In this document: positions 1-5,763 of the stretch, in pieces
Numbering within the stretch: position 1 is the first letter of the stretch
Layout of the letters: each line of letters opens with the position of its first letter
Origin: an uncultured Spirochaetaceae bacterium
GTDB taxonomy: Bacteria > Spirochaetota > Spirochaetia > Treponematales > Treponemataceae
DNA: 8,247 nucleotides
NCBI GenBank assembly: GCA_902797925.1
Contig: CADBUT010000311.1
Coordinates: 1 to 8,247 of the forward strand
Direction: 5' to 3'
Translations under genes and position numbers: made by a program
The notes under the pieces: model-generated
What the model saw: only the letters and a program-made list of their open reading frames with translations
Database searches by the model: none
Told to the model about the DNA's origin: nothing

Positions 1-815
1 AACGCGCTTATAATGTCGTAATGATAATCGCCGTCGCGGTCGTAAAGCACAACCTTGCGCTGAATGCGCTCTTCGGCAGTTTCTTTGCTTATGTAAATCG
101 TCGAATTTTCAGGCGGAACGCAAGGCACAGCTTCTGGATTCCATTCATCTGGCGTGGTTTCAACTGCAAGCTCAAGCGCATTCAGCAAGCTTATCGCATC
201 GCCGTTCGCGGTTTCAACCAGGTGTTCAAGCGCGCCCGGCTCAAACTGAACGTTCCAGCGGCCATAGCCGCGTTCCTTGTCTTTAAGCGCAGCATCAGCG
301 GCTTTCATCAGGTCTTCATTCGTCAGCGGCTTGAGCTGAAAGACGCGGCTTCTGCTGACGAGCGCCTTATTCACTTCAAAAAACGGATTTTCTGTTGTAG
401 CACCGACTAAAATTATCGTGCCGTTCTCAACCCACGGCAGAAGCGCGTCCTGCTGGCTCTTGTTCCAACGGTGAACTTCATCAACAAAAAGAATTGTGCG
501 CCGGCCGTAAAGCCTGTACTGCTCGTCAGCGGCTTTAATTGAATCGCGGATATTCTGAACGCCGGCAAGCACAGCGTTCAGCGTGAGGAAATTGCTCTTT
601 GTATGATTTGCGATAACGCGCGCAAGCGTTGTCTTGCCTGTTCCGGGCGGGCCGTAAAAAATCACGGAAGTAAGCTGGTCGGCCATGATTGCACGCCGCA
701 AAAGCCGGCCTTTGCCGACGATGTGGTCTTGCCCGATAAATTCATCCAAATTACGCGGTCTCATCCTCGCCGCCAAAGGCTCGTGAGAGCGGCTCTGCTG
801 GTCAAATAAATCCAT
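1..815 (-). CDS. rarA: RarA/MgsA-type replication-associated recombination AAA+ ATPase (5' part; 3' end outside window)
   Basis: The frame stays open for 271 codons from the ATG at 815 to the left edge. It encodes a clamp-loader-clade AAA+ ATPase that in other bacteria acts in the cytoplasm at stalled replication forks. Visible motifs: N-terminal RMRPRNLDEFIGQDH (residues 17-31), Walker A GPPGTGKT (55-62), Walker B ILFVDE (108-113) followed by HRWNKSQQDALLPWVE, sensor 1 GATTENP (138-144), an SRSRVF arginine-finger region (about 155-160), and the RarA hallmark YDRDGDYHYDII close to the left edge. The start is chosen because MDLFDQ followed by PLAARMRP matches the family N-terminus. No SD lies before the ATG, but a TAAAAT -10-like box sits six bases upstream, so the mRNA may be leaderless. 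Oddity: the sensor-2 segment reads GDAISLLNALELA, with Ile (residue 208, codon ATA) where the family has Arg. Family assignment is firm; the C-terminal tetramerisation region is not in the window. Confidence 0.93.
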   Translation of the reverse strand, partial: MDLFDQQSRSHEPLAARMRPRNLDEFIGQDHIVGKGRLLRRAIMADQLTSVIFYGPPGTGKTTLARVIANHTKSNFLTLNAVLAGVQNIRDSIKAADEQYRLYGRRTILFVDEVHRWNKSQQDALLPWVENGTIILVGATTENPFFEVNKALVSRSRVFQLKPLTNEDLMKAADAALKDKERGYGRWNVQFEPGALEHLVETANGDAISLLNALELAVETTPDEWNPEAVPCVPPENSTIYISKETAEERIQRKVVLYDRDGDYHYDIISA

Positions 816-821
816 GCAGGC

Positions 822-827
822 ATTTTA
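822..827 (-). promoter_or_regulatory. Candidate -10 box for a leaderless rarA transcript
   Basis: TAAAAT on the minus strand lies exactly six bases before the rarA ATG, so transcription would start at or very near the A of the start codon. No convincing -35 box is present, and no SD precedes the ATG. This is inference from spacing only. Confidence 0.3.
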
Positions 828-846
828 GCTTTATTTGCACGGCTGG

Positions 847-1052
847 TGCAAGTGCCGGCATGATACCTTGCTTAATGCTGGCATGGTGCACTGCTAAGCG
901 CTGGCACGACACCTTGCTAAACGCTGGCATGGCGCACTGCTAAGTGCTGGCAAGACACCTTGCTTAACGCTGGCATGGCGCACTGCTAAGTGCTGGCAAG
1001 ACACCTTGCTTAACGCTGGTATGACGCACTGCTAAGCGCTGGCAAGACCTGC
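847..1052. repeat. Nested tandem repeat: four 46-bp units, each made of two diverged 23-bp half-units
   Basis: The gap between dus and rarA holds four head-to-tail 46-bp units at 869-914, 915-960, 961-1006 and 1007-1052. Units 2 and 3 are almost identical; units 1 and 4 differ at a few positions. Each unit splits into two related 23-bp halves (break points 892, 938, 984, 1030), both starting TGCT and containing GCTGGCA. A degenerate ninth half-copy of 22 bp lies at 847-868. In the central copies GCACT-GCTA-AGTGC can form a hairpin within a unit, and GCAAG-ACAC-CTTGC can form one across unit boundaries. The period is not a multiple of three and stops occur, so it is not a coding repeat. There are no unique spacers, so it is not a CRISPR array. 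A minisatellite is the simplest reading; iteron-like protein-binding sites are a possible alternative. Confidence 0.92.
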
Positions 1053-1105
1053 AACACAAGCGCCGCGCTACAAACTGCGGTTCGACTGCGCTCACCAAGC
1101 AACGC

Positions 1106-2149
1106 TCAATGGGCGCGGTTCAAAAAGCGCTCGTTCGGCATTTTCTCAAAATAAGCTTCAAAAGCTTGTTTCATGCCAGGCAGATTTTTCGCGTTGTTCA
1201 CCTGCGTAAAAAGATAATTTGCAAAGCTGAAATTCTTGCAGAAATACGCAAAAAAACGCTGCGCGCGTGTAAGCCAGAATTCTTCGGGCTGGCACTCAAC
1301 CAGATTGTCGATGAACATGCTCACAAGCTCAATTGCATCAATTTTGTTTTGCGCGCCCGCATCTGCACCATCTTGCGCCGCCGCAGTCTGCACGGCTGAA
1401 GCTTGCGCAAGCTGCCCGGCAATATCGCCGAAAAGCCACGGTTTCTGCACAGCCGCGCGCCCAATCATAAAGCCCTCTGCAAGCGGCACAAGCTTTTGCA
1501 CGCTGCATAAAGACTCAAAATCAACGATGTCGCCGTTAATGCAGCGGCAAATAGAACTGCCGTAATGCTTTTCGAGATGCTCAAAAAGCTTCTCTGCATC
1601 GTTCCAGTGCGGCGGCCGCTTGAACTTAGCCTTTCTGGTGCGCGGGTGCAGCACAATCTGCGAAACACCATGCGCGGCAAGCATGTCTGCAAAGCTGCAC
1701 AACTCTTCAAGCTTGTAGTCTTCGTCGCCGAGCCGCATTTTCACGCTAAGGCGCATGTTTTCAGGCACAGCCTTGCGCACAAGCCGCAGCAGTTCTTCAG
1801 TTTCAGCCCTTTGTTTAAGCATCCACGCAATGCCTGCGCCCTGCCGCACAATTTCAGGCGCGCAGCAGCCCATGTTTATGTCAATGCCGATTCCGCCAAG
1901 CCCTGCAATAATCTTTGCGGCCTGTGCCATCGGTTCAGCCTTGCCGCAAGTGAGCTGCCACACAACGCGTTCAGGGCAAGGCTCGGGGCGCACATAAAAC
2001 TGCTCAAATTTGCCGCCGCCAATAAACGTGGTGGCTTGAATCATTTCAGTGTAATATTCGTCGCAGGCACACGGCGAATAATGTTCGATAATGCGCCGCA
2101 TTGCCTCATGCGAAAGCGTCGCCATCGGCGCAAAAAGAAGTTTTGGCAT
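1106..2149 (-). CDS. dus: tRNA-dihydrouridine synthase (Dus family)
   Basis: Flavoenzyme that reduces specific uridines of tRNA to dihydrouridine using NAD(P)H and FMN, in the cytoplasm. The 347-residue product shows the family motifs in order: FAPMATLSHEAM near the N-terminus (about 6-17), INMGCCAP (91-98) with the expected catalytic Cys95, SVKMRLG (135-141) with the FMN-contacting Lys137, LHPRTRKAKF (167-176), INGDI (204-208) and GFMIGRAAVQKPWLFGDI (226-243). The second base of the usual GCP motif is altered, giving GCCAP. An Ala/Gln-rich low-complexity stretch at about 246-268 separates the barrel from the helical C-terminal domain. Start choice: an in-frame ATG at 2188 would add 13 residues, but it has no SD and lies only about six bases from the predicted transcription start. 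The ATG at 2149 has AGGAAAC upstream at good spacing and gives the normal family N-terminus. Which Dus subfamily, and so which tRNA position, cannot be told. Confidence 0.93.
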   Translation of the reverse strand: MPKLLFAPMATLSHEAMRRIIEHYSPCACDEYYTEMIQATTFIGGGKFEQFYVRPEPCPERVVWQLTCGKAEPMAQAAKIIAGLGGIGIDINMGCCAPEIVRQGAGIAWMLKQRAETEELLRLVRKAVPENMRLSVKMRLGDEDYKLEELCSFADMLAAHGVSQIVLHPRTRKAKFKRPPHWNDAEKLFEHLEKHYGSSICRCINGDIVDFESLCSVQKLVPLAEGFMIGRAAVQKPWLFGDIAGQLAQASAVQTAAAQDGADAGAQNKIDAIELVSMFIDNLVECQPEEFWLTRAQRFFAYFCKNFSFANYLFTQVNNAKNLPGMKQAFEAYFEKMPNERFLNRAH

Positions 2150-2199
2150 TTTGTTTCCTATAAGAGCGGCAAAATCTGCATGCCGCATTTTTTCGCCAT

Positions 2200-2228
2200 A
2201 GTTTAACTGCCTGACTGATTGATGTCAA
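2200..2228 (-). promoter_or_regulatory. Sigma70-type promoter of dus
   Basis: On the minus strand, a perfect -35 TTGACA (2223-2228) is followed after exactly 17 bases by TAAACT (2200-2205; four of six matches to TATAAT). Transcription would start near 2193, leaving a leader of about 44 bases to the preferred dus start at 2149. Confidence 0.65.
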
Positions 2229-2239
2229 ATCCATAGCTT

Positions 2240-2317
2240 TTGAAAGACTGAAAGGCACATATGACAAGTCTTTCAAGTTTTCGCGAGAGCTGAAAGAAAA
2301 CAGAGTAAAGCTCTGCG
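2240..2317 (+). promoter_or_regulatory. Structured leader with candidate antiterminator
   Basis: On the plus strand, TTGAAAGACT (2240-2249) pairs perfectly with AGTCTTTCAA (2267-2276), forming a 10-bp stem with a 17-base loop. Downstream, 2282-2291 (CGCGAGAGCT) can pair with 2309-2317 (AGCTCTGCG) over nine base pairs with a single bulged G. That second pairing uses almost the whole 5' arm of the terminator that follows, so the two structures exclude each other, which is the usual layout of an attenuator or riboswitch. I recognise no known riboswitch class and no T-box motif. No convincing plus-strand promoter was found in the short stretch back to dus. The role is inferred from base pairing only. 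Confidence 0.45.
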
Positions 2318-2341
2318 AATAGCGCAGGGCTTTCGTTTTTT
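2307..2341 (+). terminator. Intrinsic (Rho-independent) terminator, plus strand
   Basis: An 11-bp stem with one G-U pair (2307-2317 with 2323-2333), a five-base loop AATAG, and a T-rich tail CGTTTTTT form a textbook intrinsic terminator. The tail is on the plus strand only. No plus-strand gene precedes it in the window, so it must end a leader or small RNA starting after about 2190. Confidence 0.75.
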
Positions 2342-2354
2342 AAGGACTTGTTTT

Positions 2355-2552
2355 TTGTCTGACATTACAAATGCTGTAAATTCTTTTCAAAAAATGCTTG
2401 GTATAGAATACGAGTTTGTAATTAAGTCATGTTACAGAAGTTACTGCAAAATCAAGTGTCTGCTTCCGTCAAATTTTGTTCCGCGAATTAGATTCGCACC
2501 TTCGGTGCTCATAAAATTCGCGTCCCAAAATCTGACTGCGCAGAGGCGATGA
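2355..2552 (+). pseudogene. Short TTG-start reading frame, probable truncated N-terminal stub (PBECR4-like?)
   Basis: A TTG codon at 2355 has AAGGA (2342-2346) eight bases upstream, a real SD arrangement directly after the terminator. The first ~25 residues (SDITNAVNSFQKMLGIEYEF, then VI) look like a genuine protein start. From memory they resemble the N-terminus of PBECR4-type proteins (phage nuclease-like domain, pattern AVxxFxxML-x-IEYxFVI), but the match is short and unverified. After residue ~25 the reading becomes Cys/Arg-rich and unconvincing, and its last third runs through a palindrome (2482-2522) before a stop at 2550-2552. I read this as a gene whose body has been lost next to the AT-rich block. 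It could instead be a small unknown protein of 65 residues. Confidence 0.35.
2482..2522. repeat. Nested palindrome (REP-like hairpin)
   Basis: CGCGAATT (2482-2489) is the exact inverse complement of AATTCGCG (2515-2522). Inside it, after a symmetric internal loop of six bases on each side, GCACC-TTC-GGTGC (2496-2508) forms a second perfect hairpin. The element lies 40 bases past the stop of the transglutaminase-like gene, so it may stabilise or end that transcript, although no T-run follows on the minus strand. The symmetric design resembles dispersed REP-type elements; copies elsewhere in the genome cannot be checked here. Confidence 0.6.
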
Positions 2553-2561
2553 TTTTCAACA

Positions 2562-3887
2562 CTACCTTACACACAAATCGGAACTAGGAGTAAGCTCTAT
2601 TTCTTTTCCTCCACGGACAATTCCATAAACAGGACGTCCTGTATTGTCTGTCCATGTTGGATCAATCCAGTATACAGTTCCATCCGTTGATTGAACCCAG
2701 AACCAAGCATGATTTGTCGCTCTGTCATGAGCAGCAATATGATTATGAGAAAACACGACTACAGGTGTTCTATTGATTGTCATTGTTGAGTTTTCCCCTG
2801 CTATAGCTAGTCGGTATGCAACAATATCAGAAGAATCCTCAAATGTGCCAACCATCCAGAAATTCGCCACATTCGGATACTCGTTTTGATTATCTTTCAA
2901 TTCCTGATATGCAAAATCAGCATAATCAAAGCAAATACCTTCGAATAATACTGTGCCTTTTGAAGCCCTACCGTCATTCTTTGCAAGATCCTTCTTTATA
3001 AAGCTTGTTTTGTAATAATCGGTCGGATTTCTTGCTCTGAAATTGCCGGTATATGCCATATCATACACGCCTTTACATGCAATTTTCACAGCAAGATACT
3101 GGAGCTTATTGGCAAGATTTGTATCATAATAATAAGTCTCGTTTCCTTTAGTAGGTGCAAGTGGTACAAGACTCCGGTCAGAATCAGGTATTGAAGACGG
3201 ATTGAGTGGCTGAGTCTTTGCAGGATTTAATTTTACAGGCGGAACTTTGTACATTTTTTTCGGAATAAATCCAACATCATACGCAAACTCATTTTTATGA
3301 AGCCTCTTCATATCTTTAGAACAATTATCTTCATGAAGGTATTTTGGTCTACAAACAGTTAAAAGATACACACCATCTGAATCTTCGTAACATGCCTGTG
3401 CACAAGAATCAAGATTCTTCAGATATGACGACAACTGTCCCAAATCTGTCGCATTGTAATATGAAATTGGACTTGAGTTGGTTATTTCCAATTCTTTTGC
3501 CGCATCTAAGCCATATTTTTCTCTAAGAATAACAGCCGCTTGGAAATACGGCGTTAGAGGTCCTGTTGGCATCCATTCCCAAAATCTGGTATCTTGTCCT
3601 TTAGCAATATGATCTTTTGCTTTCTTTTTGTGATCAGGTGAAAATTTCCAAGTCTGTACATTTTGCCATTTTATTTGATCGTAAATGTTGTTAAATACAT
3701 AGACTGTCGCAGTTTTTCCGTCAGGGAGCAAACAGTTTTCCACAACATAGTCAGCATAATTAGACATATCTGGTGCATATACTTTTTCCGCCGCTTTGTA
3801 GTTTGGTGTATTAAACACTGAAGCAGCTGATACTTTATATGAAACCACAGAAATCCCTAATATCAGCAAAACAGATAATTTCTTCAT
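2562..3887 (-). CDS. Secreted transglutaminase-like superfamily protein
   Basis: The 441-residue product has a clear N-terminal signal peptide: KK, then a hydrophobic core LSVLLILGISVV, and a likely cut after VSA (about residue 21). It is therefore exported to the periplasm or beyond. The C-terminal third carries the transglutaminase-like (papain-fold) triad in the right order: Cys319 in EGICFDYADFAYQEL, His393 in NHAWFWVQ and Asp409 in WIDPTWTDN. All catalytic residues are present, so it should be active as a cysteine protease, amidase, deamidase or crosslinking enzyme; which one cannot be told. Residues 22-290 match nothing I recognise; they include a Pro-rich linker at about 214-245. Eight further or catalytic cysteines (52, 162, 166, 179, 189, 271, 319, 438) would allow disulfides outside the cytoplasm. 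The start is supported by AGAGG seven bases upstream. Base composition is much more AT-rich than dus or rarA, suggesting transfer. DUF1643 lies 53 bp upstream on the same strand. Confidence 0.85.
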   Translation of the reverse strand: MKKLSVLLILGISVVSYKVSAASVFNTPNYKAAEKVYAPDMSNYADYVVENCLLPDGKTATVYVFNNIYDQIKWQNVQTWKFSPDHKKKAKDHIAKGQDTRFWEWMPTGPLTPYFQAAVILREKYGLDAAKELEITNSSPISYYNATDLGQLSSYLKNLDSCAQACYEDSDGVYLLTVCRPKYLHEDNCSKDMKRLHKNEFAYDVGFIPKKMYKVPPVKLNPAKTQPLNPSSIPDSDRSLVPLAPTKGNETYYYDTNLANKLQYLAVKIACKGVYDMAYTGNFRARNPTDYYKTSFIKKDLAKNDGRASKGTVLFEGICFDYADFAYQELKDNQNEYPNVANFWMVGTFEDSSDIVAYRLAIAGENSTMTINRTPVVVFSHNHIAAHDRATNHAWFWVQSTDGTVYWIDPTWTDNTGRPVYGIVRGGKEIELTPSSDLCVR

Positions 3888-3904
3888 TTTATAACCTCTT
3901 CTAT

Positions 3905-3910
3905 ATTATA
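3905..3910 (-). promoter_or_regulatory. Candidate -10 box upstream of the transglutaminase-like gene
   Basis: A perfect TATAAT on the minus strand lies in the 53-bp gap after the DUF1643 stop. Possible -35 boxes at 17-18 bases (ACAATT or TACAAT) are poor, and the implied start would leave only about ten bases before the ATG, cutting into the SD at 3895-3899. The region is AT-rich, so this may be chance; read-through from the DUF1643 promoter is an alternative. Confidence 0.3.
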
Positions 3911-3940
3911 GTTTATTGTAAACTAAGAATTGTAAAGAAA

Positions 3941-4495
3941 TTAAAACTTCTTAAGATATTCATTAACATCAAATTCTCGTAATCTCAAGTTTTTTGATAA
4001 ATATAAAGGATGTTTAGGATGTCCATCTTTTGTTGTATCCAGACAGAACCATTTAGGATTATAAGCCTTGCATTCTTTAACTATATCTTTAAAACAATCT
4101 ACCAAACCATTAATTTTTACTATGTTTGCACCAAAAGCAAGCAGAATAGTCGGTTGATCTATAGAACTTATATGTCTTTTTATACTTTCCAAGTTCTTTT
4201 CATGCTCTTTTGGGTCAATTCCAATACTTTTTAGTTTTTTTGGATATGGAGTCCTTCTAGAATATAAATTTAGCATCATAAAACCATCAAATCCATTTGA
4301 TTCCATAAATGAAACAACTTTCTTCATAGTCTGGTCGGGCTTTTCCTCATTAGCAGTACTTGGATTCAATCCCAAAACAATTAAAGGTTTCTTTGCAGCT
4401 TCATTTCCTGTAAGACAATACCTATAGTTGGTTTTATCACCTTCCATGATAACCTGTATTGGTACAACTGTTCTTACTTTCCATTCAGACCCCAT
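3941..4495 (-). CDS. DUF1643 domain protein
   Basis: The 184-residue product spans one whole DUF1643 domain. Visible family signatures are LGLNPSTANEEKPDQT (41-56; NPSTA followed by DxT), MLNLYSRRT (74-82), LLAFGAN (118-124) and the C-terminal GHPKHPLYL (158-166). The molecular function of this family is not established. Members are often found in phages and other mobile DNA, which fits the AT-rich composition here. No signal peptide or membrane helix is seen, so it is cytoplasmic. The start is well supported by AGGAGG about nine bases before the ATG. It is divergent from the oxidoreductase gene at 4683 and lies upstream of, and in the same direction as, the transglutaminase-like gene. Nothing in the sequence shows whether the two proteins work together. 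Confidence 0.85.
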   Translation of the reverse strand: MGSEWKVRTVVPIQVIMEGDKTNYRYCLTGNEAAKKPLIVLGLNPSTANEEKPDQTMKKVVSFMESNGFDGFMMLNLYSRRTPYPKKLKSIGIDPKEHEKNLESIKRHISSIDQPTILLAFGANIVKINGLVDCFKDIVKECKAYNPKWFCLDTTKDGHPKHPLYLSKNLRLREFDVNEYLKKF

Positions 4496-4564
4496 ATTCT
4501 ATTCCTCCTGTTTATGCTTATATCAAAAACAAACTACTCTGAGTGAAAAAATTCAAACACTTTA

Positions 4565-4593
4565 ATCTTAATTCCACGAAAATGAGCTGTCAA
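4565..4593 (-). promoter_or_regulatory. Sigma70-type promoter of the DUF1643 gene
   Basis: On the minus strand, a perfect TTGACA (4588-4593) is followed after exactly 17 bases by TAAGAT (4565-4570; four of six matches to TATAAT). Transcription would begin near 4558, giving a leader of about 60 bases that contains the AGGAGG ribosome site. Confidence 0.65.
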
Positions 4594-4682
4594 CGAAATT
4601 ATCCGCCCCACCCACCCCGCAAAATCTTGTCGGGCATTTTCCCCATTCTTTTTATGAGTAACAAGCCTTACACTGCTTTTAT

Positions 4683-5720
4683 ATGAAAGACTATATCAAT
4701 TGGGCGATTCTTGCCCCCGGAACAATTGCAAACAGCATGGCGGCCGCAATGAACGGCGCAAAGAAGAAACTGCCGCAAGGTAAGCACGTGCGCACTTATG
4801 CCGTTGCAAGCCGCAACCTTGAGCGCGCGCAGCAATTTGCGGCTCAATATCACTTTGAAAAAGCTTATGGCTCTTATGAAGAACTGCTGAACGACCCGGA
4901 GGTTGATGCAGTCTATATAGCAAATCCGCACGCATTCCACCATGATTCAGTTATTCAAGTTTTGAATGCCGGAAAGCATGTGCTTTGCGAAAAGCCGGCC
5001 GGCTGTTCGATTGGACAGCTTGAAGACATGATAAGCATGGCGCAGCAGAAAAAGCTTTTCTTTATGGAAGCAATGTGGACGGCTTTCAACCCGACTGTGC
5101 TTGAAATTTGCAAGACAATTCAGGAAGGCAAAATCGGGCAGCTGAAGCACATTGATTCACGCTTCTGCAACCGTATTCCGTATGACCCGAAGAACAGGCT
5201 TTACGCCCCGGAACTTGCAGGCGGTGCGCTGCTCGACTTAGGCATCTACAACATCTATTTTTCGATGATGCTGACAGACTTCTCGCCTATTTCAAGCTTT
5301 AGCTCTAACGTAAGGCTGCTTAAAGGCGTAGACGTCTGGAACAGCGTGAACCTCACTTTTGAAAACGGCGTGACATCGGCTTTTCAGAGTGCGGCAGACA
5401 TGCCCGCCGGAAGCGACACGCATGACGCGATAATCTTCGGCACAGACGGTTTCATCACGGTTAAGAACTTCTTTATGACGCAATATGCGGAGCTTCACAT
5501 TTACAAGGGCGAAAGCGGCAACGCCAACAGAAAAGCCGCAACGATAGCCGTGCCTTTCAAGACAAACGGCTACGAATACGAGCTTGCGCACGCCACAGAA
5601 TGTATCTTGCAGGGCAAGACTGAATCGCCTGTGCACACTTGGCAAAAGTCACGCAACCTCTGCAAGATAATGGATTCGCTCCGCGAAAGCTGGAACATGA
5701 AATATCCGTGGGAAAGCTGA
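4683..5720 (+). CDS. Gfo/Idh/MocA family NAD(P)-dependent oxidoreductase
   Basis: Cytoplasmic dehydrogenase, 345 residues, the usual length for the family. Residues 1-130 form the Rossmann domain: the dinucleotide loop reads WAILAPGTIA (7-16), with Ala-Pro where many members have Gly-x; then YIANPHAFHHD (78-88), and the hallmark CEKPAG (102-107) supplying the family's conserved Lys104. The C-terminal domain includes FFMEAMWTAFNP (126-137) and GGALLDLGIYNI (180-191), typical of the dihydrodiol-dehydrogenase-like branch, with Asp185 and Tyr189 at the usual active-site places. Substrates in this family are sugars, inositols, sugar acids or trans-dihydrodiols; none can be assigned here. There is no SD before the ATG; a TACACT -10-like box (4669-4674) ends eight bases upstream, so a leaderless mRNA is possible. 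It is the first gene of a probable three-gene operon, 43 bp from the next. Divergent from DUF1643. Confidence 0.93.
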   Translation: MKDYINWAILAPGTIANSMAAAMNGAKKKLPQGKHVRTYAVASRNLERAQQFAAQYHFEKAYGSYEELLNDPEVDAVYIANPHAFHHDSVIQVLNAGKHVLCEKPAGCSIGQLEDMISMAQQKKLFFMEAMWTAFNPTVLEICKTIQEGKIGQLKHIDSRFCNRIPYDPKNRLYAPELAGGALLDLGIYNIYFSMMLTDFSPISSFSSNVRLLKGVDVWNSVNLTFENGVTSAFQSAADMPAGSDTHDAIIFGTDGFITVKNFFMTQYAELHIYKGESGNANRKAATIAVPFKTNGYEYELAHATECILQGKTESPVHTWQKSRNLCKIMDSLRESWNMKYPWES

Positions 5721-5763
5721 AAAACTAAAAACTAAAGGGGAACGCCGCACGGCAAAACTGATT

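Noticed and set aside
869..1052. Tandem repeats as a CRISPR array
   Set aside because: The units abut directly with no unique spacers, and no cas gene is present.
1079..1096. GGTTCGACTGCGCTCACC as a dispersed repeat
   Set aside because: It resembles common intergenic repeat fragments, but there is only one copy in the window and no structure to support the call.
1565..2206. 213-residue plus-strand frame opposite dus
   Set aside because: It is the shadow of a well-supported Dus gene. The composition is His/Arg/Phe-rich without motifs and it lacks an SD.
2528..2556. Minus-strand terminator for the transglutaminase-like gene (AAAATC...GATTTT)
   Set aside because: The possible stem is only six AT-rich pairs with a large loop and no long T-run; too weak to call.
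4603..4620. G-rich minus-strand run (GGGG-T-GGG-T-GGGG-C-GG) as a G-quadruplex
   Set aside because: Only three runs of three or more G, with a GG as the fourth. At best a weak two-layer structure, so not listed as a feature.
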